From positions 21,411-85,410 of the forward strand of contig CAXKVR010000415.1 of the NCBI GenBank assembly GCA_964058845.1: a stretch of DNA of 64,000 nucleotides. The letters run 5' to 3'. The translations under genes and the position numbers were made by a program. Source of the DNA: Carex sylvatica. Its lineage: Eukaryota > Streptophyta > Magnoliopsida > Poales > Cyperaceae. Below are positions 1 through 11,260 of this stretch, piece after piece. The notes beneath the pieces are model-generated. The model was not told where the DNA came from. It ran no database searches and was given only the letters and a program-made list of their open reading frames with translations. The first letter of the stretch is position 1. Every line of letters begins with the position of its first letter.

Positions 1-510
1 ACATAAGTTGTGGATGGGCAAACCACCCAACATATCTTTTCTCAAAATTTGGGGTTGTGAGGCATACGTCAAATGTATGATGTCAACAAAACTTAAACCC
101 AAACCGGATAAGTTCTTCTTCATTGGATACCCAAGAGAAACGAAAGGGTATAGCTTTTGGCACAAGTCAACGAATACTGTATTCGTTAAAAAGGGTGCAA
201 CATTCTTAGAGAAGGAATTTCTCGAAAGAATCAAAAGCAGTAGTAGTAGGATAACACTTGAGGAAACTCAAGAAGACTTACTAGTGAATGATCATGAGAT
301 GAATGAAGACATTCAAGATGATAATGAAATACCACATGACGCTCCTTTAATCAGTGGGAATACTCATACTTCTCCATTGAATGTTTGTTTAACTCAAGAT
401 AAGTTACAAGAACATAGAGAGCTTAGAAGGTCAACAAAAGAAAGGAGAAAAAATTTAATTTCTCACCATATGGACATACACATGAAATCCCTTCATTTTT
501 GTACTTAAAG
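1..510 (+). pseudogene. Ty1/copia retrotransposon fragment (integrase C-terminal region)
   Basis: The frame is open from the left edge to a stop near 508. It reads ...LWMGKPPNISFLKIWGCEAY..., then KPKPDKFFFIGYPRETKGY and a FLEKEFL motif. This is the conserved region just after the integrase core of plant Ty1/copia polyproteins. It ends near the RRST motif that normally precedes the reverse transcriptase, and RT and RNase H are absent, so the piece is truncated on the right as well as cut by the window edge. No LTR, PBS or PPT is visible. It is a dead fragment. Confidence 0.85.
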
Positions 511-902
511 TACATAATAAAATCATGTTTACTTAAATGATATCATTAAATTATAAATAATATTTTAAAAATAATATAAAGAAAGAAAGAAATGAAGACA
601 AGCAATCAAATATCAATCAATTCAAATATAAAATTATTTTACGTCATGATTTATAAATTCCAAGTCGTTCTTTATTATATTTTCTAGTAAATAAATACAA
701 TTTTGCTATTCATGTTCTGTGTGATCAAATAAAACTATGTGCTAGAAATTTCCATCAATAAAAGCAATAGGAATAAATTAAAATAATAAACGATTATAGC
801 ATAATGCATCGAAATAAAAGAAGAAAAAAGATCACATAAAAGTATATCATATACCCAAGCCATTTAGATTCGGGAAAATAAATGGATCATTCATTATGAT
901 AC
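511..902. other. AT-rich spacer, nothing recognised
   Basis: Low-complexity AT-rich DNA between the copia fragment and the poly(T) that marks the LINE 3' end. No coding frame, repeat or RNA gene was recognised. Confidence 0.5.
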
Positions 903-3570
903 TTTTTTTTTGATAAAAGTGGTATATACTACCTGTTTCCATAGAAACTCAATTGTTCATACAAACCATTCATAGAGTTCAAAAGCAGATAACTACTACA
1001 TATATTGATCTTCCTAATTGTGAAGCAATTAGGAGATATCTAATAAAGCAGAGGTAATAAAAGAAAGTTAAAAACATAAAAGAACAGAAAGACAGCTAAT
1101 ACAAAACATGACCAACCACATAAACTAAATCATAGACTAAACATGAAGCTAAACTTGAGTAGCAGTACTATCAAATGAGGAAGAGCTAGATGTGACAGAA
1201 GGTGACACAGAAGAAGAGGAGATAGGGACAAGAACACCCTGATTGCCTATAGTGAGAAAAGCTGCATCAAGATCATCAATTTCAGCTCAGTCACGAAGAA
1301 ATTCTGACAAATCAGACTCTTCTAAACCAAGACCAGGGTCTGTTTCTTCGGAATTCAATGGGATGTTTACCCTTCCCGGGGTATCAGAGTCCGAGCTGAT
1401 TATCATAGGGCCTGCCTGATGTAAAAATGAAACATCCATAGGTAAAATAAGTGTTAATTTAAAAAAAAATATCATCTAATTTAACCTTGCACCAAAAGGA
1501 AGTAAGAGCAATAATTTAAAGGCCCAAAGAAGGAATAGAAGGAATAACAGAGTTTTGAAAACAAACTTTATTTCTCGCTAACCAAATAACCCAAATAGTA
1601 GCAGCTCTAATCATCTCAATAAGTAATCGATCTTTTAATGGAATCCAAGCATCTAATTGCCAAAGTTTAGAAATAGAGGTACAATTAAAAATAAAAGAAT
1701 TATGTTGAGCAATCGAAGACCATAATAAACTAGCTAATGGACAAGTTACAAATAGATGATCGATTGTTTCAAAAGCACCACAGAAGTGGCAACATATATT
1801 ACCCTGCCAACCTTTCTTAAGTAGATTTTCCTTAGTTAGAATCTTGTCTTGCATGACTAACCACAAAAAAACTTTAATTTTAAGTGGGATATTAGAACTC
1901 CATAGAGTATCGTAAGACTTATCAGATATACCCCTATTAACTAACCGCAAGTACAATGAATGGACAGTAAATTTTCCAAAAGGAACCCATCTCCATCTAA
2001 TATAATCAGGTCTAGTATTGTCAGTAAAAACCTTGGCAAAAGTAATGGTCGATTGCAAAAGGAACCATTCATTTAGATAAACTCCAGTTAACTGCCTATT
2101 GAATGATAAGGTTAAAATAGAGTTATGAAAAACATCAAAGACAGAAATATTTGGGTCAGAAACAATCTTAAAGAGATGAGAAAATAAATAATATAAAGAG
2201 CATTCTCCAAACCATCGATCAAGCCAGAAAGAAGTATCATGACCAGTACCTATGTTTCTATTAATCCCTAACTCAAAAATATTTTTAAAAGAGAGAACAC
2301 CTGTCCAAAAAGCAGAACATCGTGAACAATCTAACCCGGAAGGACCATATTTGTAAAGAAGAATAGATTTCCATTTACCCTCAACAGTAGGATCTTTAAA
2401 CCTAAACCACCATTTAGCAAGTAAAGAAATATTCATAATTTTCAAGTTAAGGACACCAAGACCTCCTTGATCTTTTGGTGAACAAATGATGGACCAAGAA
2501 ACTAAATTATATTTTTTTCTAGTAGAAGCATTTCTAGCCCAAAGAAACCTTCGTCTAATTCTATCAATTAATAATCTAATGCCTGCTGGAAGCTTATATA
2601 TAGAAAGCCAATATAATGGGATTGCTATGAGGACAGAATTTAGTAAAGTCACCCTACCACCTAGTGATAAAATAGAACATTTCCAAGTTTGTAATTTGTT
2701 CTCAAATTTAGCTACTAAAGGGGACCAATCTGAAAGACGAAGTTTTTGCCAATGTAATGGAACACCTAGATAAGTAATAGGAAGATTTGATAAGCTACAG
2801 CATAACTGTCCAGCTAAGGATGAAGCTAAAGAGGCAGATAAATTGAGAGGGATCATAACACTCTTATCAAAGTTAATTTTAAGACCAGATAGTAATTCAA
2901 AGCCTAAAAGTAGAAATTTTAGATACTCAAGCATTTTAGAATCAGCCTTCAAGAATAACAGAGTATCATCTGCAAAGTGCAGATTGAGTACTCCTGAGGC
3001 ATTAGAAAAATTACCTAAACCAGAAATTAGACCTGCAGCCTGGGCTCTACTAAGAATTTTATTTAAAGCATCTGCAACAATGTCAAATAGAAAATGGGAC
3101 ATAGGATCACCCTGTCTAAGGCCTTGCTTACAAGGAAAGTAAGGACATAATATACCATTAAAAGAAATGCAAGATCTACCACCAAGTATAATATCTTTAA
3201 TCCAAGAAATAAAAAGGTTACCAAAACCCCTAGCAGCTAGAATTTCAAAAAGAAAATCCCAATTAACTTTATCGAAAGCTTTTTCAAAATCTAGTTTAAA
3301 CAATATGCCTTGTTGTTTATATAATTTTACTTGGTGGAGGACTTCAGTAGCACACAATATGTTATCACCTATGAGTCTGCCTTTGATAAAGACAGCTTGA
3401 GAATCGTCTATTAGTGGATCCATAACTTGGGCCAAACGATTAGTAAGTAATTTAGTAATCAACTTAAAGCTGCAATTGATCAAACTAATAGGTCAAAAAA
3501 ATTGTATAATAGAAGCATCAGTTTTTTTTGGTATAAGACAGATTGAAGCCAGGTTTAATTTAGAGATGTT
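903..3570 (-). mobile_element. 5'-truncated LINE (non-LTR retrotransposon)
   Basis: Minus-strand LINE holding the reverse transcriptase and zf-RVT parts of ORF2, a 3' untranslated region of about 600 bp and a terminal poly(A), seen as poly(T) at about 903-911 after a TTTTATC-type end. The frame can be followed upstream to about 3560 (LNLASICLIPKK), then homology stops. The endonuclease domain and ORF1 are missing, which is usual for 5' truncation during target-primed reverse transcription. I found no convincing TSD. The 5' limit is approximate. Confidence 0.8.
1516..3483 (-). pseudogene. LINE ORF2 remnant: reverse transcriptase plus zf-RVT
   Basis: A 655-residue open frame with the hallmarks of plant L1-like reverse transcriptase. 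QAVFIKGRLIGDN is at about residues 29-41. The first catalytic Asp is in KLDFEKAFDKVNWDF at about 63-77. QGLRQGDPMS is at about 120-129. The catalytic box is FADD at about 170-173, a common plant variant of YADD. A zf-RVT zinc knuckle lies near the C terminus (C565, C568, H576, C581). An in-frame TGA separates this frame from coding sequence upstream, where the family normally reads FRPISLIN; here it reads FF*PISLIN. That fits a CGA to TGA change, so the ORF is broken as well as truncated. It cannot encode a complete ORF2 because the endonuclease is missing. Confidence 0.88.
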
Positions 3571-3744
3571 TGTTTATTAGGGACCTCGTTGGTACTATAA
3601 TATTTTGAGTCCTATCTTTGCGCCATGTTATGTTGTACTGCCTTTCTGTTACGTTCTGTTACCATGTCTTCTGCTTGATCTCAGCAAATATAGAAATGAT
3701 GCTTCATTTCAAGGATATTTTTTTTTATAAAATGCTGTGTTTTA

Positions 3745-3905
3745 AATGGCGTGCTATAGCGACGCAATAGTAACGTTATAGTATTTTCGGACCTTAAACG
3801 TTAGGCTATGGGATAAAAGTGCGATATTTCAGCTATGACCGCTATAGCAGTCTGCTATTTGCATTGCCCGCTACGCGCTATAGCGTACACTATGCTACAT
3901 AGGCT
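3745..3905 (-). mobile_element. Truncated half-copy of a GCTATAGCG-type hAT MITE
   Basis: Dense in GCTATAGCG motifs. Its order matches the reverse complement of the right half of the intact MITE at 11312-11897 (GCTATAGCGG, TTTTGGACC, GGGCTAAAA and CGCTACGCG blocks). The outer terminal repeat and a TSD are not recognisable, so this is a decayed half-element. Confidence 0.55.
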
Positions 3906-4465
3906 TTTATTTAAAGGCCTAAACTGAATTTTTTTTCAAGGTCCGGATTGCTTTTGCTTTTAAATAGAAAAAAAGATAAATATTTTATGCCGTGATATAT
4001 GTTTAGATTTTTTTCAACAGAGAAAAAGATATATAGTTTATACCATGATACTTATGTTATTTTGAATAATACTTTTGACTTTGTCTTGGTTCAATATGAA
4101 TATTCTAATTCCTTAATCAATTTTGTATTATTTATTGCTCTATAATACTTTAGATAATATTGATAATTAATAGAAATATAGAATATTTTTTAAGCGAGAA
4201 ATACTATGTAGGGTAATTTTTGCTTTAGCTACGCTATTCACGATAATTTTTCTTTTAACCTTTTCGCAATGATCCAATAATTGCTACTTAGAATCTTGAT
4301 AAAATGTAATTAAAAAATGCAAAAGAAAAAACGGGTGGATTACCCTCAAAATTTGAAAAGCCATAAAAATCAAGATTTTTTTTTGGTTACCCCAGGCATC
4401 AACTGAGAAAAATTCTTGGTTATCCCTTTGCCACACCCTCCCACAGACGGCTACACCACAAATTT

Positions 4466-4660
4466 CAATAAATATTTAAATTTAATTAACTTTAGGTCTA
4501 ACTGAAATTTGTATTCGGTTATGGTGATAAATATTCAAATTTAGTTAATTATAAGAGGTAACTGCAAAATTTCGTTCTGTTATAGTGAATAAATATTCAA
4601 ATTTAATTCAATTGAAGGGATAACCAAAATATTTATTCGATTATATGGGTAACCAGGGTA
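4466..4660. repeat. About 60-bp minisatellite, three diverged copies
   Basis: The block ATAAATATTYAAATTTARTT recurs at about 4468, 4527 and 4589, each followed by a variable AGG(G)ATAACC or GTAACTG tail. Spacing is 59-62 bp. The surrounding 4380-4730 region holds inverted GGTTACCCC/GGGGTAACC blocks, suggesting that the repeat lies inside a decayed foldback element. Confidence 0.55.
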
Positions 4661-4943
4661 AATTTTTTTTGTAATGATGGTACATACAAATGTACCATCA
4701 ATTAACCCAATTGATGGGGTAACCGAGTTTGAAAGTTTGCAAGCTGTTTTTATTTTTTATTTTATGATTTCAATATACAAATGGCAGCATCTGCCGTATA
4801 TCACTCAAAAAGATAGGTAACCGTTAATTAATCGGTTAACAAAATTAATAAAAGATTAAATTTGTGTAACCGAAAAACCGGAAATTAAAACCGGTTGCCA
4901 TACCAAAATTAGTAAAAAATTCAAAAAATTGATTACATATGGT

Positions 4944-6008
4944 TAGGGGTGAAAACGGAGCGGATACGGAGCGAATAATGCTGATACTATATTCGCATCC
5001 GTCGAATAATGAGCAGATATAAATACGGATACGGATAGTAAACGGATATCAAAATTCAAAATCAAATCCGTCTAAAATAAATACGGATACGGAACGGATA
5101 GTCCATGGATACGAATTCGAATACGAATATAAAACAAATAATAGTCAAATAATTAAGATATATAAATTTTTAAAATACAAATATTAATATGATACCGAGT
5201 ACCCTCAATTCAATTAAATATTTAATAAGCTTTTAGTATTTTTTTTTTTTTTTGAATAAATCCGGAGACTCAGATCCATAATCATGCATGAATATGAATA
5301 TTTTAATATTTAAAAAATGAAAGCATTAAAACATTACTTCTCAAATCAATCAAAATATGAATTACAGGCCCAGCCCAGATTTAGATAGTAGTCTAGCGCC
5401 TCAGCCTAGATTTTAATATTTAAAATATGAGAACGATTGACCCGGCGCCTAGCGCCTCACCACTCAGCAGCTCTGGTTTTTATGTATATGATTTTAGTCC
5501 CACAATATTTAATAACTTTAAAGAGACAAGTAGACAGGCTATATAACATCTTGAGTGGGATGGCTAGAGACAACACCTGGATGGGTTCTGGATCTTAATT
5601 TTTTCGGTTTTGAGACTCAAATAATGTGTTATGGATCTTGAGAATCTAGATTTATTTTGTTAATAAATAAATTATTTTAAGTGGGGTTGCATTTGGTTAT
5701 TGGGTTTGGATATCCTTAGAATTTTGTATCCGAATGTGAATTTGGATTTTTTATGGATATTTGAAAATTATTCAAGTTTGTATCTAGAAAATATCCGAAT
5801 TTGTGTAATTTGAATTCAGATTATATGCGGATACGAAACGGACACAAATTTGAATTCGGATTATATGCGGATATGAAACGGATATCTGTCATATTCGTCA
5901 GATAATCCGGCTCTATTTTCACCCACAAATTTGAATTCGGATTATATGCGGATATGAAACGGATATCTGTCATATTCGTCAGATAATCCGGCTCTATTTT
6001 CACCCCTA
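4944..6008. mobile_element. Non-autonomous Ac-like hAT element (about 1.07 kb)
   Basis: The ends are TAGGGGTGAAAACGGAGCGG and, inverted, TAGGGGTGAAAATAGAGCC. Both resemble the Ac/hAT terminus (YAGGGRTGAAAACGG). Subterminal DNA is full of ACGGATA/TATCCG motifs, as in hAT transposase-binding regions. There is no transposase ORF. The flanking 8-mers agree at only about 4 of 8 positions, so the TSD is eroded. The right end carries an 81-bp tandem duplication, listed separately. Confidence 0.7.
5844..6005. repeat. 81-bp tandem duplication at the hAT right end
   Basis: Two adjacent, essentially identical 81-bp copies (5844-5924 and 5925-6005), each running from CAAATTTGAATTCGG to TCTATTTTCACCC. 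Each copy carries most of the right terminal repeat, so the element has a doubled terminus. Confidence 0.9.
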
Positions 6009-6878
6009 ACTAAGGCACTTCAAACACATATCTTATAAATAAGAAGACAAAAATAGATAAAAAGGTCATCGGATGTAACGTCAGGAGAAAGACAAAAATT
6101 AGACGGATAAATATTAATGACGTAGCATAATTAACCAATTTGAACGTTTAACATTTTTTATGAAGTATCACTTTAAGAGTCAACTGCTTGATAATTTGTC
6201 ATTTTTCAGATTACAATTGCTTGAATAATTGAAACCATTATAGTTTGGAGAATTTTGATTCTTATGAGCTTTCAGTGCAATCCTGAAAATTGAAATAAAT
6301 TAGCGTTCATTATGTTCAAAGATAAGTACATTTTAGCAAAGCTGGCTATTTCTTTTAGCTAGAAGAAATAAAATGAGATTCAGTGCTCTCCAAACTTTGC
6401 TCTTCCTCTGCTATTTTCTCTCTCTCTCCCACGTAATCTTCTTTTTATCTTTCCTCTACTTTGAAGAAAAATATAGAGAAAAAACGGATAATATGAGGCT
6501 GCTTTTCTTACTAAACAAAACAGCAGATTCTCTTCTAGAAGAAATATGCATTCCGGGCTTTGAAAGAAAACCACGTGAAATATATAAAATATGAGACTCT
6601 GAAGAAAGATACATAGACCTTTTTAAGTTTTATCTTTGCGGCCTTCAGTGACCTTTGATTTATATTTTTTACAGGCCACGGATCAAATCATCATTATCAG
6701 GCCTAAAATAGGCCTTAATTTCTGAAAGATATACCTTCAACCGAACATCAACTTACGTCCACCGTTTAACAACTCTCAGCCCGAAACTTATCCAAAAGCC
6801 CAAAATATATCGTAAGAACAGAAGGAATCGAAGCCCAATATCACCGCAACAAATCAAGAACGAAAAGACCGGTCTGAG
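6009..6878. other. Intergenic region and presumed promoter/5' UTR of the G-patch gene
   Basis: No terminal repeats or tandem arrays recognised. The last about 100 bases before the ATG at 6879 presumably hold the 5' UTR of the G-patch gene. I could not identify a TATA box with confidence. Confidence 0.4.
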
Positions 6879-9800
6879 ATGGCCGGAGCGGAGGAGGAAG
6901 AAGATGATTACATGGGAGACCTCTCTCAATTTCTTCCATCCGACCTCCCCGCCTCATCGGACAAACTGCCACGCGGCAAGAGACCTCCGCAGCAGCAACA
7001 GCCGTCGAAGTGGGGAAGCAAAACGAAGGGAATGTCGTGGCAGGAGCAGAAACAGCTGGATCGGGCCTGGAAGCAGAGAGAAGAGGATGAGAAAACCAGA
7101 GCGAACCTAGAGAAGGCTATACCTGACTCCAACGTTGGGTTTAAGCTCCTTCAGCGTATGGGGTAAATATTGGTTTGCTTATTGCTGTTTTTTAGTTATT
7201 ACTGCATCTTTCAAGCGTAGAAATGTTAAAAGCTCATTTTATTTTTAGGTTTAGTTGGAGTGATGAATTACTTATTGTGGGTAATGGGTACTGCACCTAA
7301 GGCCTAAAATATATGTTTCGAATTCTAATAGAGAATAAACCTAATCATCAATCTGCTGACAAAAACAACAGTATATATCAATGATTCCTGTATTTTATAG
7401 AAAATTGATATTGGTTTATGTCCGTTAAGTATTTAAGTCACAGAGATGCTTGCATCATGCTTGTTTACAATCAGCATCTAGAACATAGTAACTTGATTCC
7501 TTACTGAATTTGTGTTTAGCACACTAGAGGGATTAATATATTTGCTGATTATATTGGAGTACCTATAAAATTTACAAAATCTGAACACCTGACCAAGAAA
7601 GTTTCTCCCCTTGTTTCCTGGATCAATTGATTTGGCAACTCTTTTCTCTTAGATTCGCCTATTTTCCTGAAAAGTTTATTTATTTTCTTTTGTTTTGTAA
7701 GTACTTAAGTCACTAATATGCTGACATTAGCTGTGTAACTTACAATGGGCATCGTAGACTTAGCCTGAAGCTGAATATGCTATGGACATTACATGAATAT
7801 GTATGCAAATGCAGGATAACACATACCAACAGAACAATGTTATGCATTACGCCAAACTAAATTATATTCTCTAAACATTGATAATCATGATTAACAAATT
7901 ACACTAGCAGGGAGCAACTTTAAGCCTTGCAGAAATTCAAATATAGTAGATCTCAGTGTTCAGGTCTTCATGGCTATGAAGGACTTGGGTATTACAAAAC
8001 TGTAGTAGAACTAAGGTGTTTTTAAGCTCACCAAGCCCTTTTGGTGAGCTCAACCAAAACCTATCAGATTGACTTCAAACAACAAATCCAAACCCTTGAT
8101 CTACTTCACTAGTGATACATTTACATGTCAAATTTATGAATTTTCGAACTAATTTAGTTTTAAGTCAAGCGGTCAAAAAAAATGTTCACAAGTCAATTTT
8201 TATACGTTCACTTTTCACTGTTATTTTTCACCTTTTTTTTACCGCTTGACTTTATACTAAATTAATTATAAAATTTATAAATTTGACATGTAAATGCATC
8301 CCTCGTGAAGTAGATCGGTTTTCAATGGTTTAGAGTTGTCGTTTGAAGTCAATCTAATAGGGTTTGGACTTAAGCTCAGCAAAGGGTTTAGTGAGCTTAA
8401 GAACACCCTAGTTCTACTCTACAAAACTGAACAAGATATTTATGATCTTGTACAGGGTTACAGCTATGTTCACAATTTTTCTTATTTTAATTTAGAACAG
8501 TTACAAGCCTGGTTCAGCGATTGGTAAGGACAATTCAGGTCCCACAGAGCCTATAGGAGTAGGTATAAGGCGTTCAAGAGCAGGGCTAGGAGTGGACGAA
8601 GAGAGAGCAAGAAAAGAGGAGGAAGAGTTGGAAAGAAAGAGGAGGAAAGCAGACGATGTGAAGGAGGAGTTCGAGGAATATCAGCGGGTCCGCTGGAAGG
8701 GCCGCCGGGTAAGGGCCCACTTTCATAAGGCTGAGGCAACGCTGGCACAGCTTGAGAAACGCGAAGTCGTGCCTGAGCCAAAGAAAGAGGGTGGTGATGA
8801 GGCTGAAAACGAGGAGGAAGAAGAGCAAATAATCACTGAAGAGGTGAGTTCCACTATTATTGTACATGTGTTTTATCACTTAGGTGTTGTATCAAATATG
8901 ATGCAAGTTGAAAATGAAATGGTCATTTATTCAGCAATTTTATGGCAGTTTCATCAACTTTCCAGAGTTAACAAAACATTCTTCAGATTGAATAAAATTC
9001 AGACACCTATCTAAATGATGAAAAACACATAATTTCAATTGTTTTTTAATATTTATGATTTGAGACATTGGTTGTCAATATACCTCAACGCTTTCATAAT
9101 TGAACAAAAATAGATCAGAAACAAGTTTAAGAGTGATATATTAGGTTAGGGATTACAATTCATAGTTTCACAATGCAACAACTTGACAATCTCAACTATA
9201 CTTATCCTAATCAATTGAGTAAATTATTAAAAACTAGATAAACAAGCTGATAGATAGTTTTCCTGTGGTGTCAATTTACTTTGTATATTTCTTATTTGGA
9301 TTTCATCTTTAAACCTTTGATTTCAAATTTTGAATAATTTGTGCCAATTGTGAAGATTTGTCAAACTAAATCTTATTGTTGACAAATCCTCAACTTTTTT
9401 TAAATGAGTGAAGGTAATGAGATTGTTCATTACTACTATGAAAGTTTCTTCATTAATGATACTTCAAATCACGGTTCAGTTATTTTCTTAAGTAGGATAA
9501 TTTTTCGTAGTTAACAAAACTCCTGCCAACTTATTCTTTTCCTTTTTCAGTAAATTTTACCAAGAATTTGGCAGCTTTATTATATCTTGCAATCTGTGCC
9601 TAATTGTTAAAATGTCAAGCAGAAAGGATGAAATTACCATTGACTACCATTTTAGTATTACGTTAAGCAAACACCAGTACAAGTGCATGCTGACTTGGTC
9701 TTGGGAAAGATGTCCTAAGTTAGGTAGGGGAAAAGGCATCATTGTAGGAGACGAAGTACGTTTCCACCATATTAATCTGGCAGTTGGGCCTTGGACTCTT

Positions 9801-10659
9801 GACCGGACTGACCCCAACAGATGCATAGATGGTACGAGAATAATTCCTAGGGTTAGGATCCAGAGTATTGCAAGGCTAGAGTAATCAAAAGGTCAGAGTG
9901 CAAGAAATCATGTCAAGGTTCGCTATCTGTAGTGGTAGGGACTAAGGAGAGGCAATCTCGGCAATCTTTTTGGCTAGCTGTACTTTGTCTGGACCAAAGA
10001 CAGGATGCATAGGTGGACCCCATGAGCTAGTTAGGGCGACCCTGGGGTGGGCTTTATGGGCTTTCTGGATAGGCTTTGAGCTAAATTATAAACCGCTGTA
10101 TGATGGGCTAAGGCTGAGCCCTGTCAGGTCTTATTCAGAAGTGGTAATAGAAATTGCTTGGGTATCTGTTGCAAATTTGAGAAATGTTAGTGTGTAATTT
10201 GTAAGCAATTTATTATTCGAGATAATGGGTAAAGGGCCTCTTTTGCTTATTGTGACTGTTCATCCCTCAGCTACCATCTGTACGAGTGTACTAGGCAACT
10301 TACCTGATCAGTTCATTCCAAACCAATTGAGTACCAGTACTGATGTTTTACACGTTCAATACCTGATCTGTATACTATTTGAGATGTATACATTGAAATC
10401 TCATGTATTCAACTTGATTTGATTCTCATAGGATCTGAATGACATACTGACAAAGTTGAGAGATGAACATCTGTACTGCCTTTACTGTGGGTGCCAGGTA
10501 TAACCATATAAGCATTATGATTTTAAAGTCTGTACAGATGCATTTTTTTCCTACTTTATCAATAAAATATAAATTTTGCATTCCCCTTCGGTCTTCCAGT
10601 ATGAATCTTTGGAGGAGCTGACGAATAGTTGCCCTGGACTGCATGAAGAAGACCATTGA
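6879..10659 (+). CDS. GPATCH11: GPATCH11-like G-patch domain protein (four exons)
   Basis: Reconstructed exons are 6879-7162, 8501-8843, 10432-10497 and 10600-10659. They total 753 nt (250 aa plus stop), with GT-AG junctions and phases that join correctly. The protein starts MAGAEEEEDDYMGDLSQFLP. A charged coiled stretch leads into the G-patch: VGFKLLQRMG at the end of exon 1 joins YKPGSAIGKDNSG and EPIGVGIRRSRAGLG in exon 2. A KR/E-rich helix follows. The C-terminal zinc-ribbon-like tail of this family (DUF4187) is in exons 3-4: YCLYCGCQ joined to YESLEELTNSCPGL, ending HEEDH. G-patch proteins bind RNA and activate DEAH helicases; animal GPATCH11 is nuclear and linked to splicing. The plant role is inferred. 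The gene looks intact. The SPL gene is convergent, about 2.1 kb downstream. Confidence 0.92.
8003..8419. mobile_element. Mutator-type foldback MITE in intron 1 of the G-patch gene
   Basis: The terminal inverted repeats begin tAGTAGAACTAaGGTGTT (left) and GAGTAGAACTAGGGTGTT (right, inverted), followed by matching TAAGCTCACC. The arms pair over most of the 417 bp, and an AGTCAAGCGGTCAAA motif faces its inverse at the centre. A perfect 10-bp TSD, TACAAAACTG, flanks it at 7993-8002 and 8420-8429. This supports Mutator-type mobilisation. The right end is 81 nt before the exon 2 acceptor. Confidence 0.9.
8844..10431 (+). other. Intron 2 of the G-patch gene, with an unexplained GC-richer block
   Basis: The 1.6-kb intron is AT-rich except for about 9600-10190, which is more GC-balanced and contains a 90-codon frame (9612-9884). 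I recognise no protein family there and no terminal repeats. It may be an old insertion or an unannotated exon/ncRNA. Confidence 0.35.
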
Positions 10660-11260
10660 TTCCTCTCTCACTTTGAGAAAATATACTGGTACATTTAAGA
10701 AATAGTTGGAAGCATTTGTAAATTATAATACTGCATGCCTGGTACAAAGCTTTTTGTTAATCTGCTGGAAAATTTCCATGAAGTCTTTTCATAGTTCTTT
10801 AATTTATCACAACCTAACCAATTTTAGATTTAAGCAGATAACTGATTTTAGTGACCAGTGTTTATCTGCTCCTACAGATGGCTTTGATCAATTGTCAGCT
10901 ATATTTGTATTAAAGCTAAAGTTACAGTCCATGGTCATCCAACAGTTATGGGCAGTGCTGTTAGTGTTTATTTCATGTCTTGTCACATTCTGTGCTGATG
11001 TGGCCAGCTACCATCACAACAATAATAACATCACAACAAACTAAAAATTATGATATCAGGTACAGTGGCAGAAAGAAAAATTATAGGTGTGTTTCCCAGA
11101 ATTTATTGTAGATTGTTTATTAGATGTACAATTGCTACAAAATTTAGTTTCTTGAGTGTGACAGTTTCGCCAGTAAGATGCACCTTGGTCCAGCTTTAGT
11201 CAAAAATCAAAACACTGAGGTGACCACACAGAATTTCATTAATAATCAATAATATATTAG
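10660..11260. other. Downstream flank of the G-patch gene
   Basis: Probable 3' UTR followed by spacer. No element recognised, except that 11156-11167 and 11220-11237 are the apparent templates for filler DNA inside the next MITE. Confidence 0.4.

Noticed and set aside
1287..1475. 62-codon minus-strand frame after the LINE ORF
   Set aside because: Lies in the LINE 3' region with no known domain; may be an ORF2 tail but cannot be supported as a separate gene.
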